DNA of 64,000 bases from Streptomyces parvulus (GTDB lineage Bacteria; Actinomycetota; Actinomycetes; Streptomycetales; Streptomycetaceae): contig NZ_BMRX01000015.1 of the NCBI RefSeq assembly GCF_014648855.1, positions 124,001 through 188,000 on the forward strand, in the 5' to 3' direction. A program made the position numbers and the translations under genes. Shown piece by piece: positions 52,073 through 60,690 of the stretch; position 1 is the stretch's first letter, and each line of letters begins with the position of its first letter. A model generated the notes under the pieces. That model worked only from the letters and a program-made list of their open reading frames with translations. It was not told the DNA's origin and searched no databases.

Positions 52073-54472
52073 TCACAGGAACTTCCACAGGTGGTCGGCG
52101 GTGCCGTTGTCGTCGAACTGGACGACCCGCGCGCTGTTGCCCGTCGACATGCCGTCGACGGCCAGGACCTTGCCGCTGTGCCGGTTCCGGACGCGGTACC
52201 AGCCGTCCCCGTCGTCCACCAGGGCCCACAGGTGGTCGGCGGTGCCGTTGTCCTCGTACTGGACGACCTGGGCGCTGTTGGCGGTGGACATGCCGTCGAC
52301 GCCGAGGACCTTGCCGCTGTTGCCGTTGCGGATCAGGTACCAGCCGTCGCCCCGGTCGACGAGCTGCCAGGCGTGGTCGGCGGTCCCGGAGTTGTCGAAC
52401 TGCACGACCCGCGCGCTGTTGTCCAGGGACATGCCGTCCACGGCCAGGACCTTGCCGCTGTGCTTGTTCCGCAGGCGCCGGAAGGGAGGTTCCGGCGTCC
52501 AGGCCCTCCCGTCGGGCGCGGCCGTGGGGAAGGCGGTGATGCGCAGCCGCGCGGCTCCCATGGGCACGAGGGTGACCGTCTCGGCGGGGGAGTCGCTGCG
52601 GGCCGGTCCGGCCTGGAGGGGCGCGACCACGTTCTCGTCGTCCGTGATCCACTCCTCGACGCGGCGGGCCTCGGCGGTGATGCGGACCGGGACCGTCTCG
52701 TGGGTGAAGGGGTTGTCGGGCACGGGGCCCCGGGCGGGGGTGAACACCGGCCGGGGCGAGGCGGTGAGGCCGTAGTTCCAGGGGGAGGTGGCGTGCACGG
52801 CGTACTCGGGGAAGGCGTCGTCGCCCGCGTACCGCTCGTACCGTTCGCCGATCCGCAGGGAGTAGGTGAGGGGCCCGTGCTGGACACTGACGGCGTCGTG
52901 CTGGTCGGGCCAGCGGCGCAGCGTGGTCCGCTGGGGGAGCCGCAGGGAGACCTGGTCGCCCTCGCGCCACGTCCGCCGCACGGTCACCCAGTCGGGGCCG
53001 GACGGAGCGGCCACGGAGCCCCCGTTGACGCGGACCTCCGGATCCTGGCACCAGCCCGGCATCCGCATCCGCAGCGGGAAGGCGACGGGGCGCGGCGTGG
53101 ACACGGTCAGCGTGACCGTGTCGGTGAACGGATAGCCGGTGTCCTCGGTGACGGTGACGGTCGTGCCCCCGGTGACCTGTGCGCGGACCCGGCTCGGGGC
53201 GTACATCGCGGCCGCCAGTCCGCCGTCCGGGGTGGCCAGCCACAGCTCCTCGGTGAAGTAGGGCCAGCCCATGCCGTAGTTGTGCGGACAGCAGCGGTAC
53301 TGGTCGACGCCGGGCTTGAAGGCCTGCATGGCGAAGCCGTTCTGGAACTGGCCCTGCGTCTTGGTCCGGTCGTCCAGGTCGACGCCGTTGGCGCTGGTGA
53401 CGTAGTGGACGGCCCTGCCCCTCGGGTCGAGGGAGGCGGGGAGCATGTTGAAGGCCAGGTCCTCGCACCGGTCGGCCCAGACCGGGTCGCCGGTGATCCG
53501 CGTGAGCAGTTCGTGGCTGGCCATGAACTCGACGATCCCGCAGGTCTCGAAGCCCTGCCGGGGGTCGGTGAAGCCGGGGCGGTAGTTCTCGTCCCCGGCC
53601 ATGCCGCCGCCCGGGAAGCGCCCGTAGACGTCCATGACCTGGTCGTAGGCCCGGTAGGTGGCGCGGGTCAGCTCCTCGTCACCGGTGACCAGCGCGTACT
53701 GCGCGGGCTCGCGGAAGCCCTGGGCGATGTTGACGTTGTGCCGGGAGGGCGTGGGACCGGTCCAGTCGGCGCCCAGGGTGTGCATCTTGGTGGCCAGGTC
53801 GAGCAGGAACGCCTCGCCGGTGCGGCGGTGCAGCCACAGGGCGACGTCGAGGCCGTCGCCCCAGCGGTAGGAGACCCAGCTGGTGTTGAACGCGCCGGGC
53901 CCCTGCGCGTTCATGAATCGCAGGAACCGGGTGATGAAGGGGACGACGCGCTCGTCGCCCGTGAACTCCTCGTGCGTGCGCAGGGCCTGGAGCAGCGGCA
54001 GGAACGGCCAGAAGTCCGGGCCGCCGTTCAGCGAGGTGCGCAGCGCGCGCGGCCCGAAGAAGCCGTCGCTCTGCTGCGTGGCCAGGATCGCGTCGATCCA
54101 TGTGCGCGAACGGGCGAGCGCGCCGGCGTCACCGGTGGCGACCGCCATCGGCACGTATCCGCGCAGCCAGTACGGCACCTCCTCCCACGCGCCGCGCTCC
54201 GGGTGCACCCAGCCGGTCGCCGAGAAGTCCAGGAAGTGCGACCTGCTCTCGAAGCGGCCGCACAGGCCGTCGAGCTGGAGTCGGAGCTGACCGGCGAGCC
54301 AGCCCCGCGCGGTGACGCTGCCGGCGGGCAGCTTGCGGAAGGCCTCCGGCGCGAGGGCGCCGGCCGCCCTCGGCGTGGAGGCGGAGGCGGAGCCGGTCAA
54401 CGGGCCGCCCAGGGCCGCCGTGCCGAGGGCCAGGGCGCCGGTGCCGAGGAGGGTGCGTCTGCTGACGGACAT
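52073..54472 (-). CDS. Secreted GH127 glycosidase (beta-L-arabinofuranosidase type) with ricin-B lectin
   Basis: 799 aa. Twin-arginine signal (SRRTLLGTGALALG). The GH127 (alpha/alpha)6 barrel holds the zinc/nucleophile set of HypBA1: E309 and C311 in GFETCGIVEF and C394-C395 in YRCCPHNYG; E295 in DENYRPGF may be the acid/base. These fit the cysteine-nucleophile mechanism of retaining beta-L-arabinofuranosidases. The C terminus (about 665-799) is a ricin-type trefoil of three near-identical repeats (HSGKVLAVDGMS). ATG at 54472; separated by 164 bp and an operator from GH2. Confidence 0.9.
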   Translation of the reverse strand: MSVSRRTLLGTGALALGTAALGGPLTGSASASTPRAAGALAPEAFRKLPAGSVTARGWLAGQLRLQLDGLCGRFESRSHFLDFSATGWVHPERGAWEEVPYWLRGYVPMAVATGDAGALARSRTWIDAILATQQSDGFFGPRALRTSLNGGPDFWPFLPLLQALRTHEEFTGDERVVPFITRFLRFMNAQGPGAFNTSWVSYRWGDGLDVALWLHRRTGEAFLLDLATKMHTLGADWTGPTPSRHNVNIAQGFREPAQYALVTGDEELTRATYRAYDQVMDVYGRFPGGGMAGDENYRPGFTDPRQGFETCGIVEFMASHELLTRITGDPVWADRCEDLAFNMLPASLDPRGRAVHYVTSANGVDLDDRTKTQGQFQNGFAMQAFKPGVDQYRCCPHNYGMGWPYFTEELWLATPDGGLAAAMYAPSRVRAQVTGGTTVTVTEDTGYPFTDTVTLTVSTPRPVAFPLRMRMPGWCQDPEVRVNGGSVAAPSGPDWVTVRRTWREGDQVSLRLPQRTTLRRWPDQHDAVSVQHGPLTYSLRIGERYERYAGDDAFPEYAVHATSPWNYGLTASPRPVFTPARGPVPDNPFTHETVPVRITAEARRVEEWITDDENVVAPLQAGPARSDSPAETVTLVPMGAARLRITAFPTAAPDGRAWTPEPPFRRLRNKHSGKVLAVDGMSLDNSARVVQFDNSGTADHAWQLVDRGDGWYLIRNGNSGKVLGVDGMSTANSAQVVQYEDNGTADHLWALVDDGDGWYRVRNRHSGKVLAVDGMSTGNSARVVQFDDNGTADHLWKFL
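52076..52480 (-). repeat. Three tandem 135-bp repeats encoding the ricin-B trefoil
   Basis: The 3' end of the GH127 gene contains three strongly similar units of about 45 codons, each starting at SGKVL[AG]VDGMS and ending near GWY or the stop. The first and third share SARVVQF and the middle reads SAQVVQY. Conserved nucleotide similarity suggests recent duplication or gene conversion. Confidence 0.7.
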
Positions 54473-54578
54473 GCGGGGTCTCCTGACTGTGGACTCGGAT
54501 GCTTCGGAGCCGCAGGTCCCACCGCGGGCCGTACGAGGGCGGGGCACCGCGTGGGTGGGGGAGGGGGGCGCGGCGTTG

Positions 54579-54591
54579 TACATCGTTGGAA
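54579..54591. promoter_or_regulatory. LacI-type operator-like site before GH127
   Basis: TACATCGTTGGAA, a looser CG-centred dyad that shares the CA[AT]CGTTG core of the GH2 and LacI sites. It is about 110 bp before the start codon, in an otherwise featureless 229-bp gap. Confidence 0.5.
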
Positions 54592-54701
54592 GACGGGAGC
54601 GCACTGAGGATCAGAGCACACCCCCCGGACGACCGTCCAGGGGTGCGGCCCACCCGATCCGGCCGGAGGCGCGCTTCCGGCCAACGTCCCCCTCCGACGG
54701 G

Positions 54702-55394
54702 TCAGTCGGCCTCGGCGGCAGGTACCGCCACGGGCCGGAGTACCGTCAAAGGGCCCTCCTGACCGGCCACCATGGCGAAGGGGAACCGGTCGACCTCCAG
54801 GCAGAGAGCGACGTCGTCCGGGTGGGACCCGGCCCGCAGGCCTTCCGCGAGTTCCCCCGCCGCGCGTGAGGTCCGCGCGCGGTGGACGTAGGGGGCGGGG
54901 TCGGCACCGTCACCGTCCACCCGCCGGGCGATGTACTCGGCACAGGCCAGGTCCTCCTCCGCCCGCCCGTCCTCCCCGGTGACGACGAAGGTGACCGGCC
55001 CGGCCGCCCTGCTCCGGAGGTACCGCGCGGTCGGTCCGGCCACCGCGAAGCTCGCGCACAGGACCAGCGGCGCCTGAGCCACGGCCAGCGCCCCGACGGT
55101 CCCGGCCGTCGTCTTCTGCACCAGGGTCCGACCGCCGAAGTCCGCGGACCTGAGCAGGGCGGGTGAGTTCACCGCGTCGAACCCGGGCGCGGGAGCCCCG
55201 TCCTTCAGGGCGAGCCAGTCCCCTCCGCCCTCCTTGAGTGCGAGCGCCTCACGTTCGGTCGAGGCGAGTACGATCCGCTCGGCTCCGCGCGAGAACGCCC
55301 AGGCGGCCACGGTGAAGGCCCGCATCACGTCGACGACGACCGCGACCCGGGGAGTCTCGGTCAACTCCGGTATGCCCGTGAACTGATGATCCAT
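54702..55394 (-). CDS. 2-phosphosulfolactate phosphatase (ComB)-family protein
   Basis: 230 aa. The family pattern VVVDVMRAFTVAAWAFSRGA near the N terminus, NSPALL and VQKTTAGTVGALA is clear. ComB hydrolyses 2-phosphosulfolactate in coenzyme M synthesis; Streptomyces has no such pathway, so the physiological substrate is presumably another phosphate ester. ATG at 55394. Single gene, convergent with nothing recognisable. Confidence 0.82.
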   Translation of the reverse strand: MDHQFTGIPELTETPRVAVVVDVMRAFTVAAWAFSRGAERIVLASTEREALALKEGGGDWLALKDGAPAPGFDAVNSPALLRSADFGGRTLVQKTTAGTVGALAVAQAPLVLCASFAVAGPTARYLRSRAAGPVTFVVTGEDGRAEEDLACAEYIARRVDGDGADPAPYVHRARTSRAAGELAEGLRAGSHPDDVALCLEVDRFPFAMVAGQEGPLTVLRPVAVPAAEAD

Positions 55395-55621
55395 CGCGCC
55401 ATTGTGCCGGGCGCGCTCCGTCCCCGCTCGTGACCGCGGAGGCCCGCATCGACGCGATGCGGCCCACGGTGACCCCGCGCCCGGCCAACCACGTGAAAAC
55501 AGCGGACATTTCGGGCATCAGGCGACGGGTCGGGAAGTGGACTCCGCTCCCGCCGTGCCTCGTTCCGCCGCGGCGGGGTAGTCGTGGCGGAGGACGGAAA
55601 CCGGAGCAGGAGGTGCCGACG

Positions 55622-56035
55622 GTGAGTGGATCATCCCTACGGGCAGTGGGCTGGGCAAGGTCGTTGCCGCTCAGCAGAGATGTGAAGACGGCACGTGACT
55701 GGGCCCGGGACAACCTGCGCAAGCTGGAGTGGACCGCCAGGGCTCCGGACACCGTGGACGCCGTCCTGCTGACCGTCTCGGAGCTCGTCACCAACGCGCA
55801 GGTGCACGCCCGCAGCAACGCCCAGCTGATGATGACCTGGGACGAGCGCTGCCTGCACATCGCCGTCCACGACGCCTCGGCCCAGCTTCCGCTGCCCCGG
55901 GCCGCGAGCACCGACGGGCTGGGCGGGCGCGGGATGTTCCTCGTCGAGGCGCTGGCGGACGACTGGGAGGCCCGCCCCTGCCCCGACGGCAAGACCGTCA
56001 TGGCCTGCTTCCACCCGCCCGCCCCGGCGTCGTAG
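55622..56035 (+). CDS. RsbW-type ATP-binding anti-sigma kinase
   Basis: 137 aa, one HATPase_c domain. N box ELVTNAQVHARS; G1 VHDASAQLPL, where the usual Asp-x-Ser is modified; G2 GLGGRGMFLVEALADDW. Such Streptomyces proteins bind sigma factors and phosphorylate STAS antagonists. GTG at 55622, with AGGAGG 7 bp upstream, is preferred; a longer frame to 55430 has a proline-rich, unsupported N terminus. Confidence 0.85.
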   Translation: MSGSSLRAVGWARSLPLSRDVKTARDWARDNLRKLEWTARAPDTVDAVLLTVSELVTNAQVHARSNAQLMMTWDERCLHIAVHDASAQLPLPRAASTDGLGGRGMFLVEALADDWEARPCPDGKTVMACFHPPAPAS

Positions 56036-56119
56036 CTCCGCGCGCGTCCGGGTGCGGGGCGCGAGCGGCTCGCCGCCCGCCCGGATGCGTACCCGCGGCT
56101 TCTGCAGGAGCCTGGAACC

Positions 56120-56302
56120 ATGGCGGAACCGCTCGTACCTCCCCAGGAAACCCCTCCGGTCGAAGGGTCCACGGCCGAGGCCCACGAGGAGCGCCCCGAC
56201 GGCGGAATCTGGGAGCACCCCAGGATCTGGACGTGGATCATCCTCGTCGGCGCCGTGATCTTCGCCGGCTTCTTCGTCGCCCGGGCCATCTCACTGATGT
56301 AG
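56120..56302 (+). CDS. Small single-pass membrane protein, DUF6480-like
   Basis: 60 aa. A hydrophilic head with PPQETPPVEGS, then one C-terminal membrane helix (TWIILVGAVIFAGFFVARAI). The ETPP-EG motif followed by a single helix recalls the DUF6480 small proteins of Streptomyces, though I cannot test that. ATG at 56120 has GCAGGAG upstream. No function known. Confidence 0.7.
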   Translation: MAEPLVPPQETPPVEGSTAEAHEERPDGGIWEHPRIWTWIILVGAVIFAGFFVARAISLM

Positions 56303-56502
56303 CCGGGCCCGCGTGGGCTCACTCACCTGCGGAGCGGGGTCGGACCGGCCGGCTCGTGCCGCCGGCCCGGTGGCGGCCGGCCGGAACCGGCTGACCGGGG
56401 AACCGCCGCCCCCGACGTGGCGGCGCCGACCCTCGACGGCCTGTGTGTGCCCACCCCCGCCCCGGGGCACCCGGCCGGTCGGACCGCGACGAGGAGGGCA
56501 CC

Positions 56503-57000
56503 GTGACGAGCCGGCCCAGCAGCCCCCCGGAGGCCCGGGCCGGCCCGCTCCTGCTGCTGGGCCTGCTCGGGGTCTGCTACGCCGTGGCCGCGATCGGCGG
56601 CCTGGCGTCCGCCGACGCCGGCGGCACGTACCAGTCGCTCGACCGTCCCCCCTGGGCCCCGCCCGCCTCGCTCTTCGGTCCGGTGTGGACCGTCCTCTAC
56701 GGCACCGTCGCCGTCGCGGCGTGGCTGTATCTGCGCCGGCCGGCCGCGCCGCTCCGACCGGCGATGGTCTGGTGGGCGGTGCAGCTGGGCCTCAACCTGG
56801 CGTGGACGCCGCTGTTCTTCGCCGCCGGCCAGTACGGACTCGCCTTCGCCGACATCTGCCTCCTGCTCCTGGCCCTGACCGCGACGATCATCGCCTTCGG
56901 CCGGCACCGGCGTGCCGCCGCGCTCCTGCTGCTGCCGTACGCGGCCTGGGTCGCCTACGCCGCCGCGCTCAACCTGGACCTCTGGCTCGACAACGCGTGA
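56503..57000 (+). CDS. tspO: TspO/MBR-family tryptophan-rich membrane protein
   Basis: 165 aa, five membrane helices. Family landmarks LDRPPWAPPASLFGPVWTVL (loop and helix 2) and NLAWTPLFF (helix 3) are complete. TspO proteins bind tetrapyrroles and cholesterol and act in stress signalling. GTG at 56503 follows GAGGAGGG. Confidence 0.92.
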   Translation: MTSRPSSPPEARAGPLLLLGLLGVCYAVAAIGGLASADAGGTYQSLDRPPWAPPASLFGPVWTVLYGTVAVAAWLYLRRPAAPLRPAMVWWAVQLGLNLAWTPLFFAAGQYGLAFADICLLLLALTATIIAFGRHRRAAALLLLPYAAWVAYAAALNLDLWLDNA

Positions 57001-57106
57001 GAGAGGTACCGCGCGCCCCCGGCCGGAACCCGTCGTGGCCGCCCGGTGTCGCCGTGGGGCTCCTGGGAACACGACGTGCCGAGTTTCCCCGGATGAGGAG
57101 GACGTC

Positions 57107-57478
57107 GTGAACGGCACCGCGGTGAGGGTCCTGGGCGCGGCGACCGCCGCCTACAGTGCGGCCATCATGATCCGGCCCCGATGCCTGGGCAGGCCGTGCG
57201 GCCTCACCGGGCCCGACGGGGACGTGCCGACGTCGACCGCTCTGCTGATCAGGGCCGTCGGAGCCCGGGACCTGGCGGTCGGCACGGCCATGCTCCTGGC
57301 TTCCGGCCCGTCGGCGCGGCGGACCGCGACCGCGTGCCGGGTCGCCGCCGACCTCTCGGACGCCGCCCTCTTCGGCACCCTGCTGCCCGACGCCGGCCGC
57401 CGCCCGAAGATCGCCGGCTTCGCCGCCGCGTGGGGCGCACTGTGCGCGGCCGCGGCCGCCGCGGAATCCCGCGGCTAG
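57107..57478 (+). CDS. Small membrane protein of unknown function
   Basis: 123 aa. Four probable hydrophobic helices (AVRVLGAATAAYSAAIMI, DLAVGTAMLLAS, the Leu/Ala-rich centre, and IAGFAAAWGALCAAAAAAE) with a short polar loop. It resembles DUF4267-type membrane proteins in layout, but I do not recognise it with certainty. GTG at 57107 after GAGGAGGAC. Confidence 0.65.
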   Translation: MNGTAVRVLGAATAAYSAAIMIRPRCLGRPCGLTGPDGDVPTSTALLIRAVGARDLAVGTAMLLASGPSARRTATACRVAADLSDAALFGTLLPDAGRRPKIAGFAAAWGALCAAAAAAESRG

Positions 57479-57566
57479 CCCGCGCGACCGGCCCGCTCGG
57501 TGGCCGCCGGAGGCGGCCGCCCCCGGCGGACTTGCGCCGGCCCGTGCGCGCGAGCACGGTGGAGGC

Positions 57567-58325
57567 ATGAGTGGCAAGGACGGCCCCACACTCATCTCGT
57601 CGGTCCAGCGAGCCTTCCGGCTGATGGAAGCGGTCGGCGCGCACGACGGCGGCGTCCCGGCCAAGCAGCTGGCCCGCGAGACGGGCCTGGCCCTGGCCAC
57701 CACCTACCACCTCCTGCGCACGATGGTCCACGACGGCTACGTGCGCAAACTCGACGACGGCACCTTCGTCCTCGGCGAGAAACTGGGCGCGCTGCACGGC
57801 GGCAGCCGCGAGCAGGCGGCGCTCAGCAGGGTCCGCCCCACGCTCGCGGAGCTGCGCGACGGCCTGTCCGCCGCGGCCTACCTGACCTTCTACGAGGACG
57901 GCGAGATACGTGTCGCGGAGATCGTGGACGGCCCCAAGGCGCCGCGCGTCGACCTGTGGGTGGGCTTCGAGGACGCGGGACACGCCACCGCACTGGGCAA
58001 GTGCGTGCTGCGCGAACTGGACCCGGAGGCCCGCGCCGACTACCTCTCCCGTCACACGCTGAACGACCTCACCCCCCGCACCATCACCTACCGCCGCGAA
58101 CTGCTGCGCCGCCTCGACGCCGCCGCTCTGGTGCCCGCCGTCACCGACGTCGAGGAGTACGCGCTGGGCACGGCGTGCGTGGCGGTGCCCGTCCGTCAGG
58201 GCGACACCATCGGCGCGCTCGGGATCTCCGTGAACATCAGCCGTGCCGCCTCGCTCGACGACGCCGTGGCGCGTCTGGTCGTCACCGCGGAGCGGGTCTC
58301 CCGGGGGCTCTCGCTCACCATCTGA
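57567..58325 (+). CDS. IclR-family transcriptional regulator
   Basis: 252 aa. N-terminal winged HTH (LISSVQRAFRLMEAVGAHDG, AKQLARETGLALATTYHLLR, about 8-60) and IclR effector domain (about 75-250) with GHATALGKCVL and VAVPVRQGDTIGALGISVNI. No operon partner or operator was found; the 88 bp before it hold no visible dyad. ATG at 57567. Confidence 0.9.
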   Translation: MSGKDGPTLISSVQRAFRLMEAVGAHDGGVPAKQLARETGLALATTYHLLRTMVHDGYVRKLDDGTFVLGEKLGALHGGSREQAALSRVRPTLAELRDGLSAAAYLTFYEDGEIRVAEIVDGPKAPRVDLWVGFEDAGHATALGKCVLRELDPEARADYLSRHTLNDLTPRTITYRRELLRRLDAAALVPAVTDVEEYALGTACVAVPVRQGDTIGALGISVNISRAASLDDAVARLVVTAERVSRGLSLTI

Positions 58326-58409
58326 AATCCGGGCCCTTGTGACGGCGTCGGCGGTCCCGTTTCCTGGATGAGGCAGGACAAATCGGGCGGCACATGTGAG
58401 GGATGGATA

Positions 58410-58814
58410 GTGACTGAGCAAGAGCTGGCAGGACCGCAGGGGTCGGTCGGTTACCGCGTGACGAACGGCTGGACCGTCGTCGGCGCCAGTGGTGAGATCG
58501 ACATCGCCTTCGCGCCCGTCGTGCGCGCCGCGGTCGTCCGGCTCCTGGACGACGGTCACCGGCACTTCGTCCTCGATCTGCGCGGGGCCCCGTTCCTGGA
58601 CTCGGCGGGGCTCGGGATGATCGTGGCGGTCACCAAGCGCATCCAGGCCCGGCACGGCTCGCTGCGGATCGCGTGCGACGACGAGCGGCTGCTCCGGGTG
58701 TTCCACCTCGGCGGACTGCGTCCCGTCTACTCGTTCCACGACACCGTCGAAGAGGCCACCGCCCGGCCCGCCGGCGCCGACGAGCTGGCCGACTGGCCGC
58801 ACGTGCGGCACTGA
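58410..58814 (+). CDS. STAS-domain anti-sigma factor antagonist
   Basis: 134 aa. Single STAS domain with the phosphorylatable Ser65 in FLDSAGLGMIV, and GEIDIA in the first strand. It would bind an RsbW-type kinase when unphosphorylated. GTG at 58410 follows GAGGGATG; a longer frame to 58368 lacks a ribosome site. An RsbW-like kinase is encoded 2.4 kb upstream and an RsbU-like phosphatase 44 kb upstream in this window. Confidence 0.88.
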   Translation: MTEQELAGPQGSVGYRVTNGWTVVGASGEIDIAFAPVVRAAVVRLLDDGHRHFVLDLRGAPFLDSAGLGMIVAVTKRIQARHGSLRIACDDERLLRVFHLGGLRPVYSFHDTVEEATARPAGADELADWPHVRH

Positions 58815-58844
58815 GGCCCGGGGTCCGGGCCTACACTCGCGGCC

Positions 58845-59450
58845 ATGAACCGATGGGAGCAGCTGACCGGCGGCAGGACCGGCGAGCAGTACGCGGCCCG
58901 CTTCGCGGAGCTGGCCGAGGGCGGGCAGGACGTGCACGGCGAGGCCCGGCTGTGCGCCACGCTGGTGCCCCGCGGGTCGCGCGTCCTGGACGCCGGCTGC
59001 GGCACCGGCCGGGTCCTGATCGAACTGGCCCGACGGGGATACGACGGCGTCGGCGTCGACCGCGACGCCTCCATGCTGGCCGTGGCGCGCAGGACCGCGC
59101 CGGCACTGACCTGGCTGGAGGCCGACCTCGCGGAATTCGACCCGGCCGCCACGGGTGTCACCCCCGGCTTCGACCTCGTCGTCGCCGCGGGCAACGTCTT
59201 CCCCCTCCTCGCACCGGGCACCGAGGCCGGCGTCGCCGCCGCACTCGCCGGCGCCCTGAAGCCCGGCGGGCTGCTCGTCGCGGGCTTCGGCCTGGACCGG
59301 GAGCACCTGCCCGTACCGCCCGGCCTCACCCTGGCCCAGTACGACGCCCACTGCGCCGCCGCGGGCCTCACGCTCGCCGACCGCTTCGCCACCTGGGACG
59401 CCGAGCCCTACACGGGCGGCGGATACGCGGTGAGCGTCCACCGCCGCTGA
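58845..59450 (+). CDS. Class I SAM-dependent methyltransferase
   Basis: 201 aa. SAM motif VLDAGCGTGRVLIELARRG, acidic VGVDRDASMLAVAR and the post-motif LVVAAGNVFPLLAPG. It resembles the SmtA-type small-molecule methyltransferases. ATG at 58845 with no ribosome site in front (CTACACTCGCGGCC), so leaderless or weak initiation is likely. Substrate unknown. Confidence 0.82.
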   Translation: MNRWEQLTGGRTGEQYAARFAELAEGGQDVHGEARLCATLVPRGSRVLDAGCGTGRVLIELARRGYDGVGVDRDASMLAVARRTAPALTWLEADLAEFDPAATGVTPGFDLVVAAGNVFPLLAPGTEAGVAAALAGALKPGGLLVAGFGLDREHLPVPPGLTLAQYDAHCAAAGLTLADRFATWDAEPYTGGGYAVSVHRR

Positions 59451-59651
59451 CCGGGAACCGCACTCCAACCCCCGACCTCGCCGCGCGGCCCGACGACCTC
59501 ACGCCTCCGCGACCTCACCGGCAGCCCGGTCGCGGGGGCGGACGGGCGGCGGACCGGGCCGGCAAGGAGGGGGTAGGCCGGTGATCCTGGGTACCCGCCG
59601 CCGCCCCGGCGTGATCGCCGGACCGCACGTCAGGCACCAGGAGGCAGACCC

Positions 59652-60530
59652 GTGAGCGAACAGCGCAATCCCGCGGAGCAGCACCCGACCCCCGAGTTCC
59701 CGTCCCAGGACCAGCCGCACCCCGGCTGGACGGGACCGATGGACCCGCCCCCGGACCACGGCGAGGAGTCCTACCGCGGCAGTGGGCGGCTGGACGGCCG
59801 CAGGACCGTGATCACCGGCGGCGACTCCGGGATCGGCCGCGCGGTCGCCCTGGCCTTCGCCCGTGAGGGCGCCGACGTGCTCTTCACGCACCTGGACGAC
59901 GAGAAGGACGACGCCGCCGAGACCGTACGGCTGATCGAGGCGGCCGGCCGCCGCGCGGTGCCGGTCGCGTGCGACGTACGGGAGGAGCGGAACTGCCGCG
60001 CGCTGATCGACCGCGCCGTCGCCGAGTTCGGCCGCATCGACGTCCTCGTGAACAACGCGGCCTACCAGATGTCGCAGCCCGACGGCATCGAGGCGATCTC
60101 CACCGAGCAGTTCGACCGGGTGCTGCGCACCAATCTCTACGGCATGTTCTGGCTGTCCAAGATGGCTCTGCCGCACATCCCGGAGGGCGGCAGCATCATC
60201 AACTCCACGTCGGTACAGGCGTACAAGCCGAGCCCGCACCTGCTGGACTACGCGATGACGAAGGGGGCCATCGTCACCTTCACCCAGGGGCTGGCGCAGA
60301 TGCTGATCGAGCGGGGCATCCGCGTCAACGCCGTGGCGCCGGGCCCGGTGTGGACCCCGCTGATCCCGGCGACCCTGCCGGACACCCGGTCGTTCGGCAG
60401 GCAGGCCCCCATCGGACGGCCCGCGCAACCCGCCGAGATGGCCCCCGCGTACGTCTTCCTCGCCTCGCCGGAGGCCTCGTACATCACGGCCGAGATCGTC
60501 AACGCCACGGGCGGAACCCCGCTGCCCTAG
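59652..60530 (+). CDS. SDR oxidoreductase with proline-rich N-terminal extension (GSP39/YhxD type)
   Basis: 292 aa. About 50 residues of Pro/Gln/His-rich head (HPTPEFPSQDQPHPGWTGPM), then a classical SDR: TGGDSGIGRAVALAF, NNAAYQMS, STSVQAYKP and YAMTKGAIV (Tyr-x3-Lys), ending PGPVWTPLIP. This extension is typical of stress-induced glucose/ribitol dehydrogenase-like SDRs such as B. subtilis GSP39. GTG at 59652 with AGGAGG upstream. Followed by a PRC-barrel stress-type gene. Confidence 0.88.
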   Translation: MSEQRNPAEQHPTPEFPSQDQPHPGWTGPMDPPPDHGEESYRGSGRLDGRRTVITGGDSGIGRAVALAFAREGADVLFTHLDDEKDDAAETVRLIEAAGRRAVPVACDVREERNCRALIDRAVAEFGRIDVLVNNAAYQMSQPDGIEAISTEQFDRVLRTNLYGMFWLSKMALPHIPEGGSIINSTSVQAYKPSPHLLDYAMTKGAIVTFTQGLAQMLIERGIRVNAVAPGPVWTPLIPATLPDTRSFGRQAPIGRPAQPAEMAPAYVFLASPEASYITAEIVNATGGTPLP

Positions 60531-60690
60531 CCGCACCGCACCGCCGAGCACCGCCGAGCACCGTCAACAGGGCCCTCCTTTCCCCCGTTTGGGTGCGCCG
60601 CCCGAGGACACCCGGCAACGAGCCGCGGATGAGGGCACACGGTGCAAGACGGCACCGCCCCTCCGCGACAACACCTGCGGAGGGCGCACC

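Noticed and set aside
48684..52775. 1363-codon plus-strand frame across GH2 and part of GH127
   Set aside because: Low-complexity Val/Gly/Asp/Arg composition, the antisense shadow of two well-supported minus-strand enzymes.
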